Shown here piece by piece: positions 1 through 9,889 of a DNA stretch of 21,500 nt; positions within the stretch are counted from its first letter, which is position 1; every line of letters starts with the position of its first letter. The notes beneath the pieces are model-generated. The model was not told where the DNA came from and ran no database searches. It saw only the letters and a program-made list of their open reading frames with translations. Location: the NCBI RefSeq assembly GCF_037975245.1, contig NC_092563.1:18901594-18923093 (forward strand). Reading direction: 5' to 3'. Source of the stretch: Apostichopus japonicus. Taxonomy: Eukaryota > Echinodermata > Holothuroidea > Aspidochirotida > Stichopodidae. Made by a program: the position numbers and the translations under genes.

Positions 1-20
1 AATAGTTAGGAATAAAAGAA

Positions 21-338
21 CTACTTTGAATCTGATGCGATGAAGGCACGCAGATTTCGAATGGAACTTGTGATGCTTGCCTCAGTGAAGTCATAGATCA
101 CAACCTGCAAAAACTGCCATGCAATCTTACATGTTGGTTGATATTCAATGTCAAATATGTACATGGCCTTAAAGCATACGTCAATAGCTTTCATGAGTGA
201 CTGCTGAGGGAGTGCATTCCGTTCTATGATGACATAAGTTTGTGATGGAGTTATCCGACTTCCCCTGCACACAACAAATGGCTGTGGGGTGTCCGTTGCT
301 TTGAGGGTCTTTACATATTGGTCTATGTCAAACACTTC
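21..338 (-). CDS. Last coding exon of the SAMD3-like gene
   Basis: Encodes the 105 C-terminal residues, entering in phase 0 after a TTTCTTTCCATAG acceptor and ending at TAG (21-23). Motifs PFVVCRG, CFKAMYIFDIEY and WQFLQVVIYDF match the C-terminal block of SAMD3-like proteins. The 3' UTR and poly(A) site lie beyond the window edge. Confidence 0.85.
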   Translation of the reverse strand, partial: EVFDIDQYVKTLKATDTPQPFVVCRGSRITPSQTYVIIERNALPQQSLMKAIDVCFKAMYIFDIEYQPTCKIAWQFLQVVIYDFTEASITSSIRNLRAFIASDSK

Positions 339-428
339 CTATGGAAAGAAAGAAAAATGCAATATTTTAAGAAGTGTAGTTATCTACAATTTCATGAAAT
401 GACACAAATATAAAAAACCATGTAGCTA

Positions 429-467
<39 letters not shown>

Positions 468-3400
468 ATATAAATGTAAATATAAATGAGCAGTCTTCAA
501 CAATTTTGAGATCCCTCTAAGCTCCCCATTTTACTGGAGCTGTCAAGAAAACTTTCAAAAATTTTACCCAGTGACCTCAAATGACATTTGACCCCCCCCC
601 CCCCAGAAAAAAAGGAAGACTTCTTTTACTGAATATGGTTATTATACACATCAAATATGAGATCTGTCTGAGCTTCCCAGTCTGAGTTATTTGAGTCACT
701 ATTTCAAACCTGCTGTTTGAGCCCTGCATTCAAATGGATATGTAGAAAAACTTACTGGTTGCACATCAATGAAGCAGTTTACTGAATCATTTGCTGAGTT
801 GTGACCCTTTCTACCCTTTCCACTCCTTCCACTTCTGAATATGATAGCTAACAGGGAAAAGGCCAGATTCTTTGTTTCTTCTGTGAAGATAAAAACAGTT
901 AAACTGTTAATTATTCACCCCTTAAAACTGGCTAGTTAAATTTCTGCAGAATGCAAAATATAATATTTAGGTACCCTTTAAAATTTCTGTTTATGAGAAT
1001 CACTTCCATTGTTAAACTTTCATTGTAGTAATGAGAGAAGCAGTATACATTCTAACCTTTGGTAACGTTAAACAACCAAGTTTCCAAATATTCATTACGT
1101 GAAAATTTTTGTATAGTCTCTAGAAGAGGCACTTTGCAGATTTTGACCTCTGGCTGGTGACCTATTTCTATTAACAAGAATAAATTAAGGATAACAACCT
1201 CACAAGATATGATCATATATCAATACACAATGGTGCATGTGCATGGACAGATTCACTGAGACACAGTCTGATAAAGGTTGTCACTGACATGCATGTGCCA
1301 TTTACATTGCCTGATTGATGTGGAAATATTGCCTTGATGTGAGAGTACCACATACTTGGAGTCCCCCTTAAACTTAAAGCAATGTTAGACTTCATTATTA
1401 ACCATTTCTTTGATTTCTTGATTTTTGAACAGCAATCACCAATGAGAGGCAGCATACTATTAATTGCAGGAACCGTATTTTAAGTACAAAGCAGTGAGCA
1501 TACTTTACTGTCAATATCACCATTCATGTACCTACAGCTCATGAGAATCAAATTTGATGGACCAACAAGTCAACATATGTCTGTTTGTTTTGCATATTAA
1601 GGCTTACCCATTGTGAGGTCATCAATGTTTGTATTCTGCATACCTAGGACCTCCCTCCAATTTAGCTGTTGGCTGTATAAAATAACTTTTCTTGCCACCT
1701 TCTCCCATCTTTGATAGAGTTTGTTTGATCTTGATGGATACAGCAATGCAAAGTCTTGCTCAATCTAAAATGAAAATGAAATAGTTTTTTTTAAGTCACC
1801 AGTGGAACATGACTCTTTTTGGGAACAGCTGCATGCTAGACATGGAAAGACTCACACATTAAAAAGCTTAGAAAATAGTTACTGTGGAACCCAATTATTT
1901 GTGGATTAAATGATAATTAATGATAATTATTTCAGACCTTTAACAGCCAAACAACATACATAAAGTAACCCAGGGTAACGATGGTTTCATGAGAACAAAC
2001 TATCAGTGAACACTGTTTGGCTTTCTGCTTTACTATTCCCCCTCAATGTGTAAGAACATAGATTACCTGCAGATTTTACATACACAACTTTCATTTAAGC
2101 CTTACAAAAACAAATCAAATATGTCTTTAGCCAGCTGTCTTTAAAGATAAAAAAATATATGAAAATGCCTAACTTGGCTGTAATGAGTGTCAGGTGTAAT
2201 CATATTAATCATTAAAAAAGAAAGCAAAGTATTTAATAGAATTTTACCATTCCTGGGTCCAACAATCGTGGAAACTCAGCAATGGTGGTGTTAACACTCC
2301 CCAGACTTTCTTTTATTCTCTTTTGGCGGTAGAAAGCTGTTTTCCCCATGAAAACAGTAACTTGGTCTTCAGGTTCCTTGTTGTATTTAAGCCATTGATT
2401 CATCATAACAAGTTCTTCTTCATTTTCAGGTGCTACTGGTGCTGAGAAATGAATTGTAAAGTAACTTCTATGTAATTGGTTTTGCTTTGTGCGGGCTTAT
2501 TGCACTTACTCTTGGATGCTGACTGCAAAATGAACTGGACAGGCTTGTTAATGCTGTTATATACAACTTTAGGTGTTCATCTGGATGATGTTACTCAATA
2601 TGTAATATGTACCTTCAGTACTACTATCATCATTTTCCTGCAAAAGATGATAGAAATCTATCCTACTATAACTGAGAAAGGATAATTTAAGTCATGCCTC
2701 ATTGTTACTATTCTTGTTATAGCTACCCCAAGAAACAGGCAGATTTTACTCACCACGAGGCATCTGTTGTAATCAATCCATTATAATTGTTATAGAGATA
2801 TTGTCTTTACAAGCTTTTTTGTTTTACAATTCCTTTGGTTCGCACATTACCATATAAAACTTGCCTAACATCTATCGTCACCCTTGTCCCAAAAATGTAG
2901 TAAATGACTTGACATTGCAAATTGCAACAAAAATGAAGATAACTGAAGGTTAAAGTCACACTTCTCAATAACATGAATGTCAATAGTCCCAAAATCACAG
3001 GGATCTGCTACTCACCATGGCACATTAATATGAAAGTAGTCTGCATCAGTTCATTACACACCTCTGGAAATCTTATGATTACAAGCCTAAAGTTACACAC
3101 ACTACACACACTGCCAGTGTAGACTGCATATAAGCTACATACATATGCCAGCCTTCAGCGGGTAACCAAGCACTCATTTTAACCTTATGTATTCATGCCA
3201 GTATTCTCAGTAAAATAACATATAATTATTGCTTATTTCTTCTAGATTTAACCAAGCTGAACATGCTCTGTAGGATGTATTTACAGAAGTAGGACACTAT
3301 CGAATAGAGGTGATGGATCTATAAAATAAACTAAAATACAAACCTAGCATGGGTCCTTCTTTAGGGAGTTCATCTTTCTTCTTCCCCTTCTCTGGTTCAT

Positions 3401-6400
3401 TCATAGCAATTACTCTTTTTCTTCTGTATCTGAGGTGTTCCTCCAGGTACCCTGTTGCTGGTCTTCCTTTAGCACCTTTACAATACCATGCTTCCTGACA
3501 ATAATAATGATTCCAAAATGTGAAACATGCTTGAATAAAAGAGAGTAATAGGTTTCAAGCACTCAGCCAAAGTATGTCTCTTCTTCCAACAATATTCCTT
3601 TGATATCAGATCCACTGGTCAGGGTATGTTTGGCCAAATGACCCTTTGCTCTCAACTACAGATACAACAATGCATACCTTTATGGAACCCACACTTACTC
3701 TAACCAAACTGTCTTAACCATATAATGCTCATCTGTCAGAATGCAATGAATTCCTCTTTTATCTTCAACCTTTAAGCACACTGTATAACCCAAGAGAAGA
3801 TAAGGCACATTTACAGTAACTAGTTCAATTAAAGACAATTTACTTACATAACCAAGTGGTGCATCTGAGTCATTTAAACATGGAAATGCAATGACGATGG
3901 CCTGGGCTAGTGCACCTTTGATGAAAGAACTTGGCCTGTGAAAAGCATAAAAGGTGAATTATTTCAATGAGATTTTCAAGAACCTCAGTTTACTAATTTG
4001 TGTAACAAATTGACCAAGCTTGTGTGTTCTTCTCAAACGTCACACCACACCAGAGGATCGCACTGATTGACAGACTGATGCATTGTCATGGCATCATCGG
4101 CACTACAAATCCCATGTCTTTCTTGCTTTAAATGAATATGATCTGAGCAATGGATGATTACAGGGTAGCTGTGAATTCCATGGGCTATTGCATGAGGAAC
4201 TGTTGCAGAGAAATGAAAATTGCCCAAAATACTCACTTATCACCATGACATTCCATCATGTGACTAATGCAAAGCTCTACAATGCTGTGTCTATCAGCTT
4301 TGTTGCAAAATTTGTTTTCATCTGTATTCTTCATTGCCCTTCTTCCATTTGCATTTTCAATCAGAATATTTCTCACGTCCTACAAGAAAACAAACAAGAG
4401 AATAGTGAGAATAATTATTACCAAGTCATTTAAGACTTAACTTCAGCTTAACAGCTAAAATTATCATGTATTGTGTGATATAAGTTATTTCCAGACCTTT
4501 ACAGGAAATATTTTCTTAAATGGGGGCAGAAGGACATGGTTCCTCACACCCCATAACAATTGCTAGGGGCTCGGGACATTACAGTAACGTCCTCTGGCTT
4601 TGTACAGTAGGCTGTGTAATTGGCATGCTTTATATGAAAGAGACACCACTGGGCCCTGCCATATTTTAAATGTACCTTTATAAATATATGGATTACACTT
4701 ACAAAATGAACCCGTTTTTCTCGCTTCAGTGGAGGTGGTTGGAACGAGGTGTCAGTGTCACACAAAGATTCATCTTGGCTTATGCTAGTGCCTTCATCTT
4801 CAATATCCACACAACTAGAACTGCTACTGGCACTGGTACTAACATCCAAAGGTAGAAACTGCAATTGTTGACTGGGAAGCTGAAACTATAAAGAAGGACC
4901 ATCAAGGACATAAATATAAGGATTGTTAGCTAACATGTTTTTCATAATTTCATTTGAATCAATCCCAATATAAGAATAGCTATTGTAGCTTCCTAACCTT
5001 TGTTTAAAATGTTTTAGAAATAAACCAATACCCCTCTGTTAATATACACATACCAGTTCTTTTTTCTTCTGCATGGTGCACAGCTGATATTACACACAGG
5101 AGAAACGTGTTGCAATGTACAAAATGCTGCAATCATATCCATGAGTTTGAACAGCAGTTAATGGTCTGTAGTCAAACAAGTCACAAGGTTGCATAATTTC
5201 TACATCTGTGCCCACTCCATGTTGAACAGCATATGCCTGTAAATGCCTCTCATAATACAATGTCTTGAGGGGTTTCAAAACCAGGAAAACAGATTTCTGT
5301 CTTACTAAAACACACACCACTTCACCAAATGTAGGTCCTTCTTCTGTCCAAATCATAACTACAGTGGCACTCTCTCTGAACTCATAGCCATGAAGTTCAG
5401 CTACTCCAGCAACAACAATTTCATCTTCCATTCCACAACTTAGCCTTGCTGCAACTTTTTCACTGTATTCAAGATTTCCAATGGTAGTTATAACTTCCTT
5501 GCTTAGAATAACATCTTCACTGTCAATTGGTTTCTCAATCAAAAAGTCATAACACTGGGCTAGCTGATACTTTGTTGCCAATGTTTTTGAAATGTTTTGG
5601 AAATTGTTACAAATGTTTGCAAACTGCTTAAAAAGTTTGTGTTTCCCTTCAAAACGAATTGATGAATATTGTCGCAATGGACCAAGTTCGCGGATGATTC
5701 TAGGGTAGTGGATAATAATGTGCTGCTTTGGAGTCAGGTTACGTTGTGGAAACAACTGAAGGAAAAGTTCATGATGATCCTTGATTAAAGATTTAAGCAT
5801 GTATGTTGCAGGCATGCTTATTGATTGGCTCATAACAATCTTAAGGATTTCAACCAATAACAAATAAAGATCCCACTCTTGACAGCTACTATTAATTTTG
5901 TCCCCAATCATCAATGGCAAGTGAATTGTTAAGCATACCATTTGGGCAGCTGTTTGCCCACTTGCCCCACTAGGATTTAAAATTTGTGACTGTCTGAAAG
6001 GGTTCGGCTTATTTTTTTTGTCCACAAATCCATAATTATAAGAGAGAATCCTGCTGTTAAGTTCTTCTAAAGTGAATACTCTTGTCTCAATAAGTCTTTG
6101 TATTATCAGATGCATCTCAAGTGGGACGATTCCTTCTGCAAAATCATGCATGATGTCTACAGCCAGGTTTTCCACAACATGATAACCTTCAATTTCACTC
6201 AAAACTGAAGTTGCCCTTATTCCAGTCTGAGAAACGTTATTAACATTAATATCTACTCTATAATTTACTTGAGTGCGTAGAAGGTCTTGTTGTTCAACCA
6301 TCTGCTTTTGAAGAACACTGCGGTGACCCTTACAGAACCTACAATAATAGTTGGCACTAAAACTCATCACATATCCCAGGAGGGAATGAACACCTAGATT

Positions 6401-9400
6401 ATCTCCTACAACCTGAAAAAGTTGAGGTCTCACTTTGCCAGCAAAGTCTTTCCCATCTATTAGAAGCCCATCTTTTGACAATACCTGCAAATCGTCCTTA
6501 ACATATTTGACCACCTCATTAACACCATACTTGGAGATAAATTTAGATTTCACAAGTGTAGAAAGCAGGATATTATCTAGCCTAGCTTGGTATTTTACAG
6601 GGAGTGAAAGGACACTTATGTAAAATCCTCCCAACTTATGAATGCCTCTCTTTGCACCAAGGGGATTTGCTGTTTCAAAATCATCATAATATAACAGTAA
6701 TGGAATCACTATCATTTCTTCCCTGTGGTCATTATTATACCTTTTGAAAAAGGAACCATCCCTGTAAGTTTTTAAAAGATTTGGATCACCTGAGCTTTGA
6801 ACAGTCATAATTGAATTCATAACACCAGGTCGTTCCAAGTACTGTTTAAGGGAACTTTTCACAGGTACATATTGCAAAGTTTCTTTTTCAATGACTTGGA
6901 CTGGTCTTCCTGTATTCCTGTCTATTTTAAATTTAAAACGGTTCCCCATCAACTTTTCTTCACTGTTTATTAATGCACCCCTGTCATGAAAGTATGATCG
7001 CTGCAAGCTTTCAGAGCTCAAATCTTTAAATGGATCATGAACACTTCTAAATATCACGTGCAAGTTTTCTTTAGCAACCTTGTCAAGTGATTTATCACAA
7101 TGAGTATCAAAGAATCCTGATACCTTTCTCTCTGTATCTGCTACGATACTGTTAATAAATTCCTTGGTATCATCAATTATTCTCTGTATATGTGAATAAG
7201 CTATGCCTGATGACTTCAGTCTAGCAATAAATATAGCAGCTGATTCAGTAATATTTTCATATTCTGCGACTTCTTCATCTGCATCACTGCTGGGTGCAGT
7301 TTCATTTTCATTGCTATAGTCTATGTCAGGCCGATTGTTTTCCTTGTGTTGACATTGAGGAACTCCTATGAATGGCTCCTGCTGAGAAGAATGCTTTGTC
7401 AAGAGATGTTTCTTGTAGCCACATAATGTATTAAACGTTAGCACACATCTACCTTGACTGCAAACAATTTTCACCCTGCTTTTATTGGCAATGCCATGTA
7501 CATGCTTGAGGTGGAAAAAAAGTTTCTTGTTGCCTCCTTCTATAGTCCTAAGGCATTTGAAACAGGTGCATGACATCTTTAGAGCTTACCTCTTCTCGCC
7601 AACCCTTTAAAAATTTCAGTCTCAGTCCCACTTTGGGAATCAATTCTTTTATACTTAATTCATCCAACAAGGCGAATGCAGTTACATCAATTCCATTTTC
7701 TGTTGAGAAAAAAAAAAGAAGAAAAACAATCAACCACAACTTATCATGAGAAGCAGAGTTTGAAAGCTTCGGGAGTCATATCATATGACTGTAATAGGAC
7801 TGGATTTTGATGGATGCTGCCCTATTGGAAGCTTTTGCTTTCAAATTTTAACTTTGAAGTCAGTTTTGAAGGAAGTTCCATATATACTATTAGCACATGT
7901 TAATTTGTTTGTGGTATTGGGCAAGTTATTTTTCTGGTCTAACCTGCAAAGCATCCTCAGTGATAACACTTGTCACAGTTTGCAGCTTTAATTTATTTGC
8001 AAAATTTTGCAGGAGCCCAAACATCCCTTAAAATTAATTTATACTGTATATATTCATTATTACGACTGACTGAGCAGTGCCCTACCCCCCCCCTTTATGA
8101 CAGTGGTTGCAACATTAATAAATACAACCATGCACAATTGTGACAACAATTAAATTCATTGCCATCAAGGTATAGCTGATGCATGGCTTGACATTACCCA
8201 CAGCTGAAAGAAGCTGCGCCATCATGCCCTTTATATTTTGCTGTTAATGTCCCATCTTACAGTGTTGTACATTGTAAACTTGTATTACACTTAGTTGCAC
8301 TATACAGTACAGTGCCTACAGTAAGTCTGTTGGCTCTGCCCAGCACTGAACATTTTCACCCAGCACTATATCAAAAATCGCCAATTACGCTGTTCACTAT
8401 ATCCATCTGGTGCAAGGAAAACTTCAAATATCTAACCTTACTCAATAACTGATAGAAATTTTGAAATTCTACACTTAAAATTTTGTGTATAGTATTAAAT
8501 CAATCTTACGTTCTAAATTATTGTGATAGTTTGCATCGTTAAAGCATCAGTTCATATATAGTTAACCTACATAGGCTTAGCTTATTATCGTTGGCGAGCT
8601 TTGCACGTGACTTACTGTACGTACCGTTAGTTACTGTAGTAAAGTATGTGTTACTACTTGCTACAAAGCTTCATGACAATGTAACAGGGCAACCTTAGTA
8701 TAATTTGATCATGAATATGAGGATCTGAATACTGCATTTGTCATTATATGCAAGCAATTTGTCTCATTGAAGCTAGCGTTCACTAAGTTCAAGCGCAGAC
8801 AGTACTCTGATGTATATATAGCTCAATATCAATGATGAAATGATGAATGCTGTTAGTGGCTGCTCTTACAAGTCTTAGTCTTAATGGCTGCTAGCTTCAA
8901 GCAAGTAAGCTGTTAACTGGTGCACACATAGTGATCACTAAACTAACTTGGCCCTATTCCTATGCACTAGCCTAAGCCTACAGGATTTGCTCTCAATCTT
9001 ACCATTTTTTTTCAAGTTACAATGTATTGGCTAGGGTAATACAGGCTTAAACTACGTTAAGTGGTTATGTTTGAAGTAAATATTCCAAGACATCGTCAGT
9101 TTTAAGGGCTCCAAAAGTAGTATTATCTGGTATCTAATACTGAGCAAATTTAATTTGACTTCCATCCCCCTACTCTCACTTTGAGTTTGACTCGAGTTGA
9201 CCCTTCCCCAATCTGTCACTTGAATAACAACCAGTTCGCTAATTCTAAATTTAAAAATTCATGGGCACAATCCTAGGTTACTAGACCTAACGTCAGACGG
9301 TAGGGTTTGCTTGGTAGCTTAATTTGTACAAATTCGATCGAGCAAATTAGGCATAGCCTAACGTTAAGCCTGTGCTAGTTGGCCAGTAGCCTAGGCTAAG

Positions 9401-9857
9401 TAAGTGGGCTAGAAAAGTACTACTACTACGTACACTACTCCTACTATCTACGTACCCTTGGAACTTGTACATTAATGAATTTCATGCACGGTTATCTGGT
9501 GTCAAGTTAGGTCCCAATGTCTTACGTTAATATTAACATAAATTCAATTCCAATTCGATCGTTAGAGCTACTACTAGTAGTAGTATAACAATATAGCCAA
9601 AAGCTAGGCCTTATCTGGACCTAGGCTGTACTAGTTAAGTTACGTTTGACCTATCGAGTAACGTTACTCGTTATGCTTTTCGACCTTACCTGACGCTATC
9701 TCTTTGTATACCAATATTTACATCATTTTCATATCAACATAATATAGGTTTGTAATTTTGTCAGCCTACTCTTTAATAGTACATCCTTACCTTGAAACTT
9801 GTCTATCAGCTCTTCAACCCCCCATTTTTGTAGGATTTCTTCGATAGGCCTGCCCAT
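21..9857 (-). CDS. SAMD3-like SAM-domain protein, 12 coding exons
   Basis: Minus-strand split gene reconstructed by eye. Exons in order: 9791-9857, 7590-7699, 5054-5068, 4703-4885, 4237-4379, 3848-3935, 3344-3494, 2248-2441, 1608-1764, 1057-1167, 756-880 and 21-338 (stop TAG at 21-23). Every intron has GT-AG ends and every junction keeps phase, giving 1662 nt or 553 residues; human SAMD3 is of similar length. The start is the ATG at 9855-9857, directly opening a SAM domain (residues about 5-60, split by intron 1). Then come a Ser/acidic linker with a basic PPPLKREKR patch (about 115-123), a conserved middle region (126-230, including GALAQAIVIAFPCL) and a C-terminal block (about 254-553) matching the SAMD3 family in motif order (MNQWLKY, FPRLLDPGM, PFVVCRG, CFKAMYIFDIEY). 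Known SAM domains mediate protein or nucleic-acid contacts; the function of SAMD3-like proteins is unclear. Intron 2 contains a complete transposase-like ORF. The exact exon content between exons 7 and 8 is the least certain part. Confidence 0.88.
432..462. repeat. (AT)n microsatellite in the last intron
   Basis: About 15 AT units followed by imperfect AATAT repeats, inside the intron between exons 11 and 12. A 13-C homopolymer with a following AG and A-run lies at 592-613 in the same intron. Confidence 0.9.
5054..5068 (-). CDS. 15-nt microexon (KKKEL) of the SAMD3-like gene
   Basis: A five-codon exon between an ATGCAG acceptor and a strong GTATGT donor. It is phase 0 on both sides, so skipping it also keeps frame (exon 2 to exon 4 directly). 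It extends the last SAM helix with a basic stretch. The acceptor has a poor pyrimidine tract, and the stop codon of the nested ORF lies 21 nt upstream of it. Confidence 0.6.
5090..7576 (-). CDS. C2H2 zinc-finger transposase-like protein (tnp2/CACTA-type core) nested in intron 2
   Basis: Intact 828-codon ORF, ATG at 7574-7576 and TAA at 5090-5092. Seen: two N-terminal C2H2-like fingers (C5, C8, H22, H27; and C39, C44, H57, H62), an acidic linker (about 85-112), then a large core with the motifs YYDDFETANPLG (296-307), GDNLGVHSLLG (391-401), CRFC (412-415), DIMHDFAEG (474-482), HYPRIIRELGPLRQ (623-636) and RFEGKHKLFK (641-650). From family knowledge, the order of a DDF-NP block, a GDN block, a Cys-x2-Cys pair, MHD-x2-EG and a GPL/RFE-KH block resembles animal proteins related to plant tnp2 / En-Spm transposases. 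D298 or D299, D392 and E643 are my candidate catalytic acids; this is inference. The ORF occupies nearly all of intron 2 of the SAMD3-like gene on the same strand. An uninterrupted frame of this length in decayed repeat-rich DNA suggests recent activity or selection. A domesticated host protein is the main alternative. Confidence 0.82.
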   Translation of the reverse strand: MSCTCFKCLRTIEGGNKKLFFHLKHVHGIANKSRVKIVCSQGRCVLTFNTLCGYKKHLLTKHSSQQEPFIGVPQCQHKENNRPDIDYSNENETAPSSDADEEVAEYENITESAAIFIARLKSSGIAYSHIQRIIDDTKEFINSIVADTERKVSGFFDTHCDKSLDKVAKENLHVIFRSVHDPFKDLSSESLQRSYFHDRGALINSEEKLMGNRFKFKIDRNTGRPVQVIEKETLQYVPVKSSLKQYLERPGVMNSIMTVQSSGDPNLLKTYRDGSFFKRYNNDHREEMIVIPLLLYYDDFETANPLGAKRGIHKLGGFYISVLSLPVKYQARLDNILLSTLVKSKFISKYGVNEVVKYVKDDLQVLSKDGLLIDGKDFAGKVRPQLFQVVGDNLGVHSLLGYVMSFSANYYCRFCKGHRSVLQKQMVEQQDLLRTQVNYRVDINVNNVSQTGIRATSVLSEIEGYHVVENLAVDIMHDFAEGIVPLEMHLIIQRLIETRVFTLEELNSRILSYNYGFVDKKNKPNPFRQSQILNPSGASGQTAAQMVCLTIHLPLMIGDKINSSCQEWDLYLLLVEILKIVMSQSISMPATYMLKSLIKDHHELFLQLFPQRNLTPKQHIIIHYPRIIRELGPLRQYSSIRFEGKHKLFKQFANICNNFQNISKTLATKYQLAQCYDFLIEKPIDSEDVILSKEVITTIGNLEYSEKVAARLSCGMEDEIVVAGVAELHGYEFRESATVVMIWTEEGPTFGEVVCVLVRQKSVFLVLKPLKTLYYERHLQAYAVQHGVGTDVEIMQPCDLFDYRPLTAVQTHGYDCSILYIATRFSCV
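7590..7699 (-). CDS. Exon 2 of the SAMD3-like gene (second half of SAM domain)
   Basis: The acceptor follows a long pyrimidine run ending CTCAACAG and the donor is GTAAGC. The exon encodes 36 full codons from NGIDVTAFALL to KGWREE, typical of SAM helices 2-5. Without splicing, this frame continues 13 codons into intron 2 and stops at 7548-7550, so an intron-retaining mRNA would make a short SAM-only peptide overlapping the start of the nested ORF. Confidence 0.85.
7700..9790 (-). other. Intron 1 of the SAMD3-like gene; no coding content seen
   Basis: This 2.1-kb intron holds no recognisable exon. It contains many short CCTAGGC / TAGGCCT / ACGTTA-type motifs between about 8560 and 9670 and two perfect 16-bp palindromes (9568-9583 and 9655-9670). 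A poly-C run sits near 8085. A promoter for transcripts of the nested ORF could lie here, but none is evident. Confidence 0.5.
9655..9670. repeat. Perfect 16-bp palindrome
   Basis: CGAGTAACGTTACTCG reads identically on both strands, in intron 1. A second perfect 16-bp palindrome, CTACTACTAGTAGTAG, lies 72 bp away at 9568-9583. Either could be chance or a protein-binding site. Confidence 0.7.
9791..9857 (-). CDS. Exon 1 of the SAMD3-like gene (start codon, first half of SAM domain)
   Basis: The ATG opens 22 codons beginning MGRPIEEILQKWG and ending in IDKFQ. One extra G is joined to the AA at the start of exon 2 to make a glutamate codon. The donor is GTAAGG. The following exon completes a normal SAM fold, which supports this start; no longer in-frame extension is needed. 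The true 5' UTR and any non-coding first exon cannot be placed. Confidence 0.82.
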
Positions 9858-9889
9858 CTTCTATATTTTCATCTACACTCGTCATCTAC

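Noticed and set aside
1213-1455. Minus-strand 80-codon frame as an extra exon of the SAMD3-like gene
   Set aside because: Exons 9 and 10 join in phase without it, and it has no family motifs.
4188-4433. Plus-strand frame of 81 codons
   Set aside because: It is the opposite strand of exon 5, whose minus-strand frame and splice sites fit the SAMD3-like protein.
4670-4855. Plus-strand frame of 61 codons
   Set aside because: Antisense shadow of exon 4 (4703-4885).
6435-6623. Plus-strand frame of 62 codons
   Set aside because: Antisense shadow of the 828-codon transposase-like ORF.
7548-7739. Separate 63-codon gene starting in intron 1
   Set aside because: It is exon 2 of the SAMD3-like gene read through its acceptor and donor; the true segment is 7590-7699.
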